Shown: piece by piece, positions 8,841-17,332 of the stretch | Position numbering within the stretch: the first letter of the stretch is position 1 | How the letters are laid out: each line of letters starts with the position of its first letter | Origin: Sphingobacteriales bacterium | Lineage (GTDB): Bacteria > Bacteroidota > Bacteroidia > Chitinophagales > LD1 | DNA length: 64,000 nucleotides | NCBI GenBank assembly: GCA_018262795.1 | Contig: JADFDM010000013.1 | Location: 45,425-109,424 of the forward strand | Direction of reading: 5' to 3' | The notes under the pieces: model-generated | The model's database searches: none | The model's input: the letters and a program-made list of their open reading frames with translations, nothing else | Told to the model about the DNA's origin: nothing | Program-made: the position numbers and the translations under genes

Positions 8841-10085
8841 ATGACTGAAATTAAAGTACCGGCTCTTGCGGAATCAATTACCGAAGTCACTCTTTCGAAA
8901 TACTTAGTAAAGGAGGGGGATTATATAGAGATGGATCAGCCTATCTGCGAACTGGAAACAGACAAAGCCTCTCAGGAAATTCCATCCCCCGTATCGGGCA
9001 AAATAAAATTTGTAGCCAGCGAAGGAGATGATTTGAAAATTGGGGCAGTGATTTGTCAGATAGACGAAAGTGCCGCCAAACCTGAAGCCACCTCTCCTCA
9101 GGTGGAGGCTCCAAAAGCAGAAGTGAAAGAAGAACCTAAAAAGGAAACTCCTAAAAAAGAAGAACCCAAACAGGAAGAACCTACGAAGGATACTTACGCA
9201 AAAGGAACTCCCTCTCCGGCTGCGAAAAAGATTTTGGAAGAAGGCAGTCTGAAAACAGCCGAAGTGAAAGGCACGGGAGTGAGCGGAAGAATCACGAAAG
9301 AAGATGCTATCAAAGCGGTTCGGGATAAAGCCCAACTTCCGCAGCGTGAAGCCTTCAGCAGAAATGAACGAAGAGAGAAAATGAGTCGCCTTCGCAAAAC
9401 CGTTGCAGAGCGCTTGGTTTACTCAAAAAATTCTACCGCCATGCTCACCACTTTCAATGAGATGGATATGACGGCTATCAACAAAATACGCGAGAAGTAT
9501 GGCGATGCGTTCAAAAAGAAAAATGAAGTATCGTTGGGCATAATGAGTTTCTTTAGCAAAGCCGTTTGCTTGGCGCTTGAAAAATTCCCTGCGGTGAACG
9601 CCTCTATTGAAGAAAATGAAATTATCTACCACGATTACTGCGACATCTCTATTGCGGTATCTACTCCAAAGGGTTTAGTGGTGCCGGTGATTCGCAATGC
9701 AGAGTCGCTTTCCTTGGCTGGCATTGAAAAGAAAGTGAAAGAGTTGGCTATTAAAGGCCGCGATGGATTGCTCACGATGGAGGAAATGACCGGTGGCACT
9801 TTCACGATTTCTAACGGAGGCGTGTTTGGTTCGCTCATGTCCACGCCTATTATCAATCCTCCGCAAGTAGCCATCCTCGGGATGCACAAAACTGAAGATC
9901 GCCCGATAGTGATAGATAAGCAAATTACGATTCGCCCGATGATGTATTTAGCACTGAGCTACGACCACCGAGTGATTGACGGAAAAGAAAGCGTGAGCTT
10001 TTTGGTAGCGGTAAAAGACTTCTTAGAAAACCCGCATAAGATGTTGTTAGGAGCCGACCCGGTAGATTTGCTGTTAGAGATTTAA
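8841..10085 (+). CDS. sucB: Dihydrolipoyllysine succinyltransferase (E2 of 2-oxoglutarate dehydrogenase)
   Basis: 414 residues. One lipoyl domain at the N terminus with the lipoyl-lysine context [11 protein letters not shown] (Lys about 42), then a Lys/Glu/Pro-rich flexible linker (about 85-120). A peripheral-subunit-binding domain follows ([12 protein letters not shown] ... [14 protein letters not shown], about 123-165), then the catalytic core ending [12 protein letters not shown] with the active His and Asp (about 376 and 380). It transfers the succinyl group from lipoamide to CoA and forms the core of the complex. The downstream neighbour is an inserted GxxExxY gene rather than lpdA directly. 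Confidence 0.97.
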   Translation: MTEIKVPALAESITEVTLSKYLVKEGDYIEMDQPICELETDKASQEIPSPVSGKIKFVASEGDDLKIGAVICQIDESAAKPEATSPQVEAPKAEVKEEPKKETPKKEEPKQEEPTKDTYAKGTPSPAAKKILEEGSLKTAEVKGTGVSGRITKEDAIKAVRDKAQLPQREAFSRNERREKMSRLRKTVAERLVYSKNSTAMLTTFNEMDMTAINKIREKYGDAFKKKNEVSLGIMSFFSKAVCLALEKFPAVNASIEENEIIYHDYCDISIAVSTPKGLVVPVIRNAESLSLAGIEKKVKELAIKGRDGLLTMEEMTGGTFTISNGGVFGSLMSTPIINPPQVAILGMHKTEDRPIVIDKQITIRPMMYLALSYDHRVIDGKESVSFLVAVKDFLENPHKMLLGADPVDLLLEI

Positions 10086-10090
10086 TTAAC

Positions 10091-10129
10091 TGCACAGAGG
10101 TACGCAAAGAAGCACAGAGTTTCACAAAG
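10091..10129 (+). repeat. Left flank repeat of the GxxExxY insertion
   Basis: Contains two tandem imperfect copies of about 20 bases, GCACAGAGGTACGCAAAGAA and GCACAGAGTTTCACAAAGAT. The second is an inverted match to the right flank (reverse complement CACAGAGTTACACGGAAT). Together they bracket the small gene at 10142-10513. Confidence 0.7.
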
Positions 10130-10141
10130 ATATAGCAGAAC

Positions 10142-10513
10142 GTGAGCAACGATCTTACATACAAAATAATTGCCGGTGCTATGGAAGTGTACCGAAATCT
10201 AGGATCCGGATTATTAGAATCTTCCTACCAGAAATGTTTACAGCACGAACTCCAACCGGCCGTGTTGACTTATGAAGCGGAAATGCCAATGCCTTTAGTG
10301 TATAAGGAAATTACACTGGATCAGGGTTATAGAATTGATTTGTTAGTCCTAAATAATGTAGTAGTTGAATTGAAAGCGGTGAATGCGATATTGGCGGTTC
10401 ACCAAGCACAAATACTTACTTATATGAAGTTGAGCGGCTACCCATTAGGCTTGCTGATCAATTTCAATATACCGCTATTAAAAAACGGTATCAAACGATT
10501 TATAAATACTTAA
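10142..10513 (+). CDS. GxxExxY family protein (PDDEXK-like)
   Basis: 123 residues from a GTG start, which gives the complete family N terminus (SNDLTYKIIAGAMEVYRNLG). The family signature G-x-x-E-x-x-Y is GLLESSY (about residues 22-28). The second half has RIDLLVLNNVVVELKAV, a D...E-x-K arrangement like PD-(D/E)XK nuclease folds, then the conserved HQAQILTYMKLSG and GLLINFN. The biological role is unknown. It is inserted between sucB and lpdA of the 2-oxoglutarate dehydrogenase operon and enclosed by inverted CACAGAGTT-type repeats, suggesting a mobile or domesticated unit. Codon use looks like its neighbours. Confidence 0.9.
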   Translation: MSNDLTYKIIAGAMEVYRNLGSGLLESSYQKCLQHELQPAVLTYEAEMPMPLVYKEITLDQGYRIDLLVLNNVVVELKAVNAILAVHQAQILTYMKLSGYPLGLLINFNIPLLKNGIKRFINT

Positions 10514-10514
10514 A

Positions 10515-10554
10515 CTCAGTGTTCCTCTGATTCATTCCGTGTAACTCTGTGTAG
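10515..10554 (-). repeat. Right flank inverted repeat of the GxxExxY insertion
   Basis: Begins directly after the GxxExxY stop codon. On the minus strand it reads ACTACACAGAGTTACACGG then AATGAATCAGAGGAACACTGAG, an imperfect inverted copy of the left flank (CACAGAGTTTCACAAAG). It lies within 60 bases of the lpdA start codon. Confidence 0.7.
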
Positions 10555-10573
10555 TAAAAAAAACAAAGAAGAT

Positions 10574-11977
10574 ATGTCGAAGTACAATGTGGTGGTGATT
10601 GGTTCGGGACCCGGAGGGTATATAGCTGCTATTCGCTGTGCTCAGTTGGGAATGAAAGTGGCTATCATTGAAAAATACAAGGTGTTGGGAGGCACTTGCA
10701 CCAATGTTGGCTGCATTCCCTCAAAAGCCTTATTGGATTCATCGGAGCATTATCACAATGCCGAAAATTCATTGGCCGATCACGGTATTGGTGTGAAAGG
10801 ACTTTCCATTGATTTCAAGAAAACCGTAGAGCGGAAGAACGGAGTGGTGAAAGCCAATAACGATGGCATTGCCTTCCTGATGAAGAAAAATAAAATTGAT
10901 TCCTATTTCGGCATCGCTTCTTTCGTCAGCAACAACAAAATTGCCGTAACAGATGCCAAAGGAGAACAAACAGAAATAGAAGGAGAGAAAATAATTATCG
11001 CCACCGGCTCAAAACCAACGGAACTTCCATTTCTCAAAACAGACAAGAAACGAATCATCACCTCTACCGAAGCACTGTCGCTGACCGAAGTGCCCAAGCA
11101 TCTCGTAATTATTGGTGGAGGAATTATAGGTGTGGAACTCGGCTCGGTGTATCAGCGCCTCGGCTCAAAAGTGACCATTGTAGAGTTCTTAGATAAAATT
11201 GTTCCCAGCATGGATGACGAAGTGGGCAAAGAGCTACTTCGCGTATTGCGCAAACAAGGCATTGAGTTTCTGCTCTCCACTAAAGTTACCGGAGCCACCG
11301 CAAAAGGAAAAGAAGTAACGGTAACAGCCGAAAACAAAGCCGGTGAAAAGGTAGCACTGAAAGGCGACTATTGCTTAGTAGCCGTTGGCCGCGTTCCCTT
11401 TACCACGGGATTAAATTTAGCGGCAGTCGGAGTAGCAAAAGATGAAAAAGGTCGCATCACCGTCAATGAGAAATTAGAAACAAACGTGCCCGGGATTTAT
11501 GCTTTAGGCGATGTGGTGCGCGGTGCTATGCTGGCGCATAAAGCCGAAGAAGAAGGCGTGTATCTCGCAGAAATTCTTGCCGGACAAAAACCGCATATCA
11601 ATTACAACCTGATTCCCGGAGTGGCTTACACCTGGCCGGAGGCTGCCGGAGTAGGTGCTACCGAGCAAGAATTAAAGCAAAAGGGCGTGGCCTATAAAAG
11701 TGGCAAGTTCCCCTTTCGCGCACTCGGCCGCGCTCGCGCCAGTGGCGACTTAGACGGCTTTGTGAAAATTCTCGCTTCTAAAGAAACCGATGAAATTCTT
11801 GGAGTGCATATCATTGGTGCGCGCGCAGCCGATCTGATTATTGAAGGAGTAGTGGCTATGGAATACCGCGCCAGCGCAGAAGATATTTCGCGCATGAGCC
11901 ATCCGCATCCCACTTATACCGAAGCATTCAAAGAAGCCTGCCTCATTGCAACAGAGAACCGGCCTTTAAATATGTAG
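10574..11977 (+). CDS. lpdA: Dihydrolipoyl dehydrogenase (E3)
   Basis: 467 residues, normal length. FAD-binding GSGPGGYIAA at the N terminus, redox-active disulfide GGTCTNVGCIPSKAL (Cys42 and Cys47), NAD-binding GGGIIGVELGSV, second FAD motif GIYALGDV, and C-terminal dimer-interface base SHPHPTYTEAF with the active His and Glu. It reoxidises dihydrolipoamide of the 2-oxoglutarate (and probably pyruvate) dehydrogenase complexes to make NADH. It is the third subunit gene of this operon, separated from sucB by the GxxExxY insertion; there is no obvious separate promoter, although the inserted flank may have altered expression. Confidence 0.97.
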   Translation: MSKYNVVVIGSGPGGYIAAIRCAQLGMKVAIIEKYKVLGGTCTNVGCIPSKALLDSSEHYHNAENSLADHGIGVKGLSIDFKKTVERKNGVVKANNDGIAFLMKKNKIDSYFGIASFVSNNKIAVTDAKGEQTEIEGEKIIIATGSKPTELPFLKTDKKRIITSTEALSLTEVPKHLVIIGGGIIGVELGSVYQRLGSKVTIVEFLDKIVPSMDDEVGKELLRVLRKQGIEFLLSTKVTGATAKGKEVTVTAENKAGEKVALKGDYCLVAVGRVPFTTGLNLAAVGVAKDEKGRITVNEKLETNVPGIYALGDVVRGAMLAHKAEEEGVYLAEILAGQKPHINYNLIPGVAYTWPEAAGVGATEQELKQKGVAYKSGKFPFRALGRARASGDLDGFVKILASKETDEILGVHIIGARAADLIIEGVVAMEYRASAEDISRMSHPHPTYTEAFKEACLIATENRPLNM

Positions 11978-12062
11978 CTCGCATTTCGGCCCCACACTGT
12001 TTTCAGCGCGAAGGCTCTTTCCATTTCATTGATTTTACTTTTCTTGCAGTAAAATTATTTCT

Positions 12063-13382
12063 ATGTCCGATTGGTCTTCCACTCCCAGTAATTTCTTTAC
12101 CCGATTTGTAGTACCACTTTTTTTGGTAGTCGTTACTCCGCCATTCGCCATGCTGTTTTGGCATGTAAATGTAGAACTGAACGGCTCCTTCCTCGCTTTG
12201 TGGAATGAAATACTCGACAAGGGCTTGCTCAGAATCATCAACGAAGTTTGGCTCGCTCGTTTCTTCGGCTCTGCTATTGCTTGGAAAATGATTGGTCTTT
12301 TCGCAGCGCTGCAATTGCTGCTGATGCGCATCGTGCCCGGCAGAAAATACAAAGGCACCATCACCCCCAAAGGCAATGTGCCCGAGTATGTAGATAACGG
12401 ATTGGCCACTTACCTGCTCACCTTTGTCATTTACTTTACTTGTGCTTACGGCTTTCATTTATTCCCCGCAGGCATCATTTACACCCACTTTGGCGACCTA
12501 TTAGGCGCGCTCAATTTTACCGCCTTAGCCTTTTGCCTGTTGCTTTATTTCAAAGGGAAATACTTCCCCTCTTCAAGCGACCATTCCCACACCGGCAATT
12601 TCATCTTCGATTATTACTGGGGCACCGAGTTGTTTCCCCGCCTCTTCGGCTGGGATGTGAAGCAGTTCACTAATTGCCGCTTCGGGATGACGGGCTGGTC
12701 GCTCGCAGTGGTGTCATTTGCCTTTGCGCAATATGAAATATACGGCCGTGCCGACTGGAGCATTATCCTCTCTGCCGCTCTCATTTTTATTTACCTCTTC
12801 AAATTTTTTATTTGGGAAGAAGGCTACATGAAAAGTATGGACATACAAGTAGATCGCGCGGGTTTTTACATCTGTTGGGGTTGCTTAGTGTGGGTGCCCG
12901 CAGTGTACACCTCTCCCGTGATGTTTATGGTGAAACATCCCATTGGATTAAGCATGGGAGTAGCCGCAGTTATTTTTATACTTGGACTGGCCAGCATCTG
13001 GGTCAATTACTGGGCCGATTATCAACGCCAAAAAGTGAGAGCCACCAACGGCAAAACTACCATTTGGGGAAAAGCACCCATACTTATACAGGCCGAATAC
13101 ACCACCGAAACCGGAAAGAAAAAAAACAACCTTTTGCTCGCCTCCGGTTTTTGGGGCATCAGCCGCCACTTTCACTACGTGCCCGAAATTTTCTCGGCAT
13201 TTTTCTGGAGTTGCGCTACGGGGTTCAGTTTCTTCGCCCCATTCTTCTACGTTATTTTCCTGACTATTCTGCTCACCCATCGCGCCTTTCGGGACGATAC
13301 CAAATGCCGCAATAAATACGGAAAATATTGGGAAGAATACTGCCGGTTGGTACCCTATAAGATAGTGCCGGGAATCGTGTAG
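12063..13382 (+). CDS. Sterol reductase of the DHCR7/ERG4-ERG24 family
   Basis: 439 residues, with about nine or ten transmembrane segments. Family landmarks are clear: GTELFPRLFGWDVKQFTNCR, GYMKSMDIQVDRAGFYICWG, WVPAVYTSP, ASGFWGISRHFHYVPEI and the C-terminal block HRAFRDDTKCRNKYGKYWEEY followed by VPYKIVPGIV. This C terminus is the NADPH-binding signature of 7-dehydrocholesterol, C14 and C24 sterol reductases; the overall pattern is closest to 7-dehydrocholesterol reductase. Expected activity is reduction of a sterol double bond in the inner membrane. No other sterol gene is in the window, so the substrate may be acquired. Found in few bacteria, so transfer is likely. A minisatellite follows it. 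Confidence 0.9.
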   Translation: MSDWSSTPSNFFTRFVVPLFLVVVTPPFAMLFWHVNVELNGSFLALWNEILDKGLLRIINEVWLARFFGSAIAWKMIGLFAALQLLLMRIVPGRKYKGTITPKGNVPEYVDNGLATYLLTFVIYFTCAYGFHLFPAGIIYTHFGDLLGALNFTALAFCLLLYFKGKYFPSSSDHSHTGNFIFDYYWGTELFPRLFGWDVKQFTNCRFGMTGWSLAVVSFAFAQYEIYGRADWSIILSAALIFIYLFKFFIWEEGYMKSMDIQVDRAGFYICWGCLVWVPAVYTSPVMFMVKHPIGLSMGVAAVIFILGLASIWVNYWADYQRQKVRATNGKTTIWGKAPILIQAEYTTETGKKKNNLLLASGFWGISRHFHYVPEIFSAFFWSCATGFSFFAPFFYVIFLTILLTHRAFRDDTKCRNKYGKYWEEYCRLVPYKIVPGIV

Positions 13383-13470
13383 GGAGTCTTGCCGTTTAAA
13401 GGTGGAAGAAGCATCCGTTATGGCAGAAAATAAATCATTGCCTGACTTTATGGCAGCATTTTACACGACT

Positions 13471-13836
13471 AAATGCTATTTGTCGCAATACGTTGCAGCG
13501 CACCAGGGCTGAAATAGATATTTGTTGCAATACATTACAGCGTACCACACTGAAAATTTATATTTGATGCAATCGGTTACAGCGTACCGTGTCCGGAAGA
13601 AATATTTAGTGTCATCCGATGCAGCGGACTGCCTCCGGAAGAAATATTTAGTGCCATCCGATGCAGCGAACTGCCTCCAGAAGAAATATTTAGTGCCATC
13701 CGATGCAGCGGACTGCCTCCGGAAGAAATATTTAGTGTCATCCGATGCAACATACTGCTGCCAGAAGAAATATTTAGTGTCATCCGATGCAACGTATTAA
13801 ATCGCCAATAGATATGGGGTGCTATCCGATTTAAAG
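13471..13836. repeat. 42-base tandem repeat (minisatellite), about nine units
   Basis: Five near-identical 42-base units occupy 13597-13806, each starting AAGAAATATTTAGTG and containing CATCCGATGCA. Progressively diverged units flank them: 13471-13511, 13512-13552, 13553-13596 upstream and a partial one after 13807. Because 42 is a multiple of three, both strands stay open and give false ORFs (13522-13800 plus, 13577-13963 minus). The array fills the 630-base gap between the sterol reductase and the next gene; the rest of that gap (to 14010) holds no recognisable gene. A TAGATTTG at 13981-13988 may be the -7 element of the next gene. Confidence 0.9.
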
Positions 13837-14010
13837 TTTTGATCGCAAACTGACGAAAACGTTCGTTTCTGACTTTATGGAAAGGTAAAAACCAAAAAAC
13901 CATCGTAACACAACCGCACCAAGCCATGAAAGAAATGGTATAACTGCGATGGTGAAATTTCACAAATCGGTTTACAACCGTAGATTTGGTGTTCTAAAGG
14001 GGTCCAATTC

Positions 14011-14895
14011 TTGAAAAAGAAATTAATCATTACGGGAGCTTCCGGCTTTCTGGCCTTCCATCTACTCCGAGCGACTGCCGCCACTTGGGATCTGTATGGC
14101 TTCACCCATTTGCGCCCGCTTCATTTCGATGCTGCCACCGCCATACCTTGCAACCTTACCAACTACATTGAATTAGGCAATTACTTAGAAGACATTGAGC
14201 CCGATGCCCTCATTCACCTGGCCGCCATTGCCGATGCCAATTTTTGTCAGACAAACAAAGCGGCTGCCTATGCCGTAAATGTAGAAGCCACTAAAAATCT
14301 GGCGGGTCTTTGCAGCGATTTCCATATTCCATTTGTGTTCACCTCTACCGACTTGGTGTTTGACGGCATTCGAGGAAATTACAGCGAAGCCGATGCGAAA
14401 AATCCCTTGAATGCTTATGGAGAGCAGAAAGCCATTGCCGAAGACGAAGTGCTGAAAATTTATCCCGAAGCCACCGTGCTGCGCCTGCCTTTGCTATTTG
14501 GCCAACCCGAGGCGAGTGCGGGCAATTATCTGCAACAATTTATCCTCCGCTTACAGAAAGGCCAAGCCACTCCTCTCTTCACCGATGAGTATCGCAGCGT
14601 GTGCGGTGCCCAAAGTATCAGCCGGGGCATCTTGCAGGTAATGAACCATCCGGGCATTCTTCATTTGGCAGGAACCGAAAAACTATCTCGTTATGACTTC
14701 GGAATGAAGGCCGTTCGCGCCTTCGGTTTGGATGCCTCCTTCGTGCAGGCCTGCTTACAAAAAGATGTGAAGATGGCCGCCCCCCGCCCACCCGATGTAT
14801 CGCTCAACATCGCCAAAGCCTTAAATTTGGGTTATTCCCCTTTGTCGGTAGAAGAAGAACTTCGTTTAATTTCAACATCAAATTATTTCCCATGA
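14011..14895 (+). CDS. RmlD-like SDR family sugar-nucleotide reductase
   Basis: 294 residues from a TTG start, giving KKKLIITGASGFLAFHLL, the N-terminal Rossmann segment. The third glycine of the usual TGxxGxxG is replaced by Ala. DALIHLAAIAD, FVFTSTDLVFDG and the catalytic N-A-Y-G-E-Q-K (Y-x-x-x-K) are present, as in dTDP-4-dehydrorhamnose reductases (RmlD). The fold and the TSTDLVFDG segment are firm; the substrate is not, because no rml genes adjoin it (rfbA is 20 kb away). Its stop overlaps the start of the following secreted EEP protein by four bases (ATGA), so the two are translationally coupled. Confidence 0.8.
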   Translation: MKKKLIITGASGFLAFHLLRATAATWDLYGFTHLRPLHFDAATAIPCNLTNYIELGNYLEDIEPDALIHLAAIADANFCQTNKAAAYAVNVEATKNLAGLCSDFHIPFVFTSTDLVFDGIRGNYSEADAKNPLNAYGEQKAIAEDEVLKIYPEATVLRLPLLFGQPEASAGNYLQQFILRLQKGQATPLFTDEYRSVCGAQSISRGILQVMNHPGILHLAGTEKLSRYDFGMKAVRAFGLDASFVQACLQKDVKMAAPRPPDVSLNIAKALNLGYSPLSVEEELRLISTSNYFP

Positions 14896-15893
14896 AAAAA
14901 ATTCTCTTTCTTCTATCGCTGCTCACGGGCGGAATATTGTATGCGCAAGATGAACCACTCCTCCAACCGGGTCGGGTAGTTTTTTATAATGTAGAAAACC
15001 TGTTCGACACCATCAACGACCCCGCCACCCGAGATGAAGACTTTCTTCCCGACTCAAAACGCGCCTGGAATACCAAAAAATACGAAATCAAAATAAGGCA
15101 TATCGCCAAAGTATTGGGCAGCCTTTTCGACACCATACAACCACTCATTATTGGTTTGTCGGAAGTGGAAAACGAAAAAGTGTTACAAGATTTGGTGGCT
15201 CAGCCCGAGCTGCAAAAATATAACCTCGGCATTGTGCACCACGACTCCCCGGACGAAAGAGGCATTGATGTGGCCTTGCTTTATAACCCACTGGTGATTG
15301 GCGAAGTGTTCAACACTTTCCTGCCCATTGATTTGGGGGAAGATAAAACCCGCGACATCGTTTACTTCAAGGCCTACATGGACGAGGGGGCTCCACTTTG
15401 GGTGTTTGTCAACCACTGGAGCAGCCGATGGGGCGGACCGGAAAAAAGTGAAAGCAAACGATTGGTGGAAGAGAAAACACTGAAAGCAAAAATTGAGGAT
15501 ATCTATTTGGGCGAACCCGATTCAAAGGTCATTATCATGGGCGACTTTAACGACAACCCCACCGATGAAAGTTTAACGGCTTTAAGCACCGCTAAAAAAA
15601 ATCAACCCAAACTCATTAACCTCATGAAGCCGCTGTATGAAAAAGGAAACTTTACTTTGAAGTATAAAGGCGAGAACGACATTTTCGACCAGTTCATTGT
15701 TTCTCAAAATTTAATGAACCCCCAATCGGAATATTGTGTGCGCAATCTCGCGGCTTATATCTATTCCCCCTCGTGGCTGCTGTTCAATCATCCAAAATAC
15801 GGGTACATTCCCAACCGCACTTATGTCGGTAGCTGGTGGGTAGGAGGGTATAGCGATCACCTGCCGGTGTACTTCGATCTCGTTTTTAAATAA
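14892..15893 (+). CDS. Secreted endonuclease/exonuclease/phosphatase family protein
   Basis: 333 residues with a signal peptide (MKKILFLLSLLTGGILYAQD). The EEP fold motifs occur in order: VFYNVENLFD, GLSEVENEKVL (catalytic Glu), DERGIDVALLY, VNHWSSRWGG, MGDFNDNP (Asp/Asn) and YSDHLPVYFDL (Asp-His). This family hydrolyses phosphodiester bonds in DNA, RNA or lipids/inositol phosphates; Bacteroidota secreted forms of this type are usually annotated as nucleases, probably for nutrient (phosphate) acquisition from extracellular nucleic acid. Substrate preference is not visible. Translationally coupled to the upstream reductase. Confidence 0.88.
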   Translation: MKKILFLLSLLTGGILYAQDEPLLQPGRVVFYNVENLFDTINDPATRDEDFLPDSKRAWNTKKYEIKIRHIAKVLGSLFDTIQPLIIGLSEVENEKVLQDLVAQPELQKYNLGIVHHDSPDERGIDVALLYNPLVIGEVFNTFLPIDLGEDKTRDIVYFKAYMDEGAPLWVFVNHWSSRWGGPEKSESKRLVEEKTLKAKIEDIYLGEPDSKVIIMGDFNDNPTDESLTALSTAKKNQPKLINLMKPLYEKGNFTLKYKGENDIFDQFIVSQNLMNPQSEYCVRNLAAYIYSPSWLLFNHPKYGYIPNRTYVGSWWVGGYSDHLPVYFDLVFK

Positions 15894-15897
15894 AATC

Positions 15898-16314
15898 TCA
15901 GGCGGGATATTCAAAATAGTTGCGCTCCGTTTCCCACAGCCGCACTTGCAAATCATATTTTTTATCGAGACGATGGCGAAGCAGGTTATAAATCACCACT
16001 ACAATATTTTCTCCCGTAGGATTCAGGTCCTTAAACTCCGGGCAATCTAAGTTCAGGTTGTGATGGTCAAAACGGTGGTGCACTTCCTCCTGCATTATCT
16101 TTTTCAGTTCATCCAGATTAATCACATAGCCGGTAATAGGGTCTGTGTCGCCCACTACTCTAACATCTAAGCGGTAGTTGTGACCATGATAATTTTCATT
16201 GGCACACAAGCCAAACACTTCCCGATTTTTCTCCTCACTCCAATTTTTGTAATACAGCCGGTGCGCTGCATTGAAGGTTATTTTCCGAAATACCGCTACT
16301 CTGTTTGTTGGCAT
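15898..16314 (-). CDS. queD: 6-carboxytetrahydropterin synthase / PTPS family (QueD-like)
   Basis: 138 residues. Zinc ligands His18 (FNAAHRL), His43 and His45 (YHGHNY), the catalytic Cys37 (FGLCANEN), the D-H-H-N-L-N segment and a C-terminal ETERNYFEY glutamate are all present. The family converts 7,8-dihydroneopterin triphosphate to either 6-carboxy-5,6,7,8-tetrahydropterin (queuosine pathway) or 6-pyruvoyltetrahydropterin. In bacteria the queuosine role is the more usual one, but no other que gene is adjacent, so the branch is inferred. It ends four bases from the convergent EEP gene. Confidence 0.88.
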   Translation of the reverse strand: MPTNRVAVFRKITFNAAHRLYYKNWSEEKNREVFGLCANENYHGHNYRLDVRVVGDTDPITGYVINLDELKKIMQEEVHHRFDHHNLNLDCPEFKDLNPTGENIVVVIYNLLRHRLDKKYDLQVRLWETERNYFEYPA

Positions 16315-16569
16315 ATTCTATCATTTATGGAACTTATCAGTTCCTGTAAAAAGTAAGTGCTAAATTGACCTAAATAATTAATTCTTCTCCCATTCAGAAA
16401 CTCGGTATGTACTGCTTTGCATACAAAAGAAGCAAAGGTGTTTCTCTTCATTTGTAATATTCGAAAAACAACGGCATTTTAGAACCGAAAATGAACAAGC
16501 CCGAAGACTGCACGAAAAAACTATACCTTGCATTCCTTCCACCATTACTAAAAAAACAATCCCACGAAT

Positions 16570-17274
16570 ATGAATTTGAAAGAAGCACAAGACTTTAAGA
16601 AATACGCGGTAAAGCATCGCGGCATTAACAGCACACAGGTAGAAAGGTATATCAGCAAAGTGCAGGGGCAGCAGGGCATCAACAACCTCACCCGTACCGT
16701 TATTGAGGAGCGGCAGATGCCGTTTAGAGAGGTGGATGTGTTTTCGCGATTGATGATGGATCGCATCATTTTCTTAGGCACTCCCATTGACGATTACATT
16801 GCTGCTATTATTCAGGCGCAACTGTTGTTTCTCGAAAGCAGCGATAGCCGCAGCGATGTGCAGATATACATCAACAGCCCCGGAGGCGAAGTGTATTCCG
16901 GCTTGGGAATTTACGATACCATGCAATACGTTTCGATGGATGTGGCGACCATCTGCACCGGTATGGCCGCCAGCATGGCTGCCGTTCTACTTTGCGCAGG
17001 AGCCAAAGGCAAGCGCACTGCGCTGAAGCACGCTCGCACCATGATTCACCAACCGCTGGGGGGCATCGGTGGCAAGGCCAGCGAAATCGAAATCTCGGTC
17101 AAAGAAATTCAGAAAATTAAGGGAGAACTCTACGAAGTAATTGCTTTCCACACCGGGCAAACGATGGAAAAGGTGGCGCTGGATAGCGATCGCGATTACT
17201 GGATGCGCAGTGATGAGGCCAAGGAATACGGAATGATTGACGAGATATTAGTACGCAACACTAAGCGCGATTAA
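16570..17274 (+). CDS. clpP: ATP-dependent Clp protease proteolytic subunit
   Basis: 234 residues. Catalytic triad Ser135 (GMAASMAAVLL), His160 (RTMIHQPLGG) and Asp209 (SDRDYW) can be placed. INSPGGEVYSGLGIYDTMQ is the oligomer-interface/oxyanion segment. The sequence around the catalytic Ser (GMAASMA) differs slightly from the common GQAASMG. ClpP forms a two-ring tetradecamer that degrades proteins unfolded by ClpX or ClpA. The N terminus is about 35 residues longer than the mature enzyme, consistent with a propeptide. clpX follows 58 bases later. Confidence 0.96.
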   Translation: MNLKEAQDFKKYAVKHRGINSTQVERYISKVQGQQGINNLTRTVIEERQMPFREVDVFSRLMMDRIIFLGTPIDDYIAAIIQAQLLFLESSDSRSDVQIYINSPGGEVYSGLGIYDTMQYVSMDVATICTGMAASMAAVLLCAGAKGKRTALKHARTMIHQPLGGIGGKASEIEISVKEIQKIKGELYEVIAFHTGQTMEKVALDSDRDYWMRSDEAKEYGMIDEILVRNTKRD

Positions 17275-17332
17275 ATCGTCATAGCATAACTATTTATTTT
17301 TTTCACCGTAAACAAAACGGAAGGAACCAATT

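Noticed and set aside
12812..13315. Plus-strand shifted frame inside the sterol reductase gene
   Set aside because: Overlaps the well-supported DHCR7-like protein in another frame; a shadow of that gene.
13522..13963. Two open frames over the 42-base array, one on each strand
   Set aside because: 42 is divisible by three, so repeat arrays stay open in several frames; neither translation looks like a real protein.
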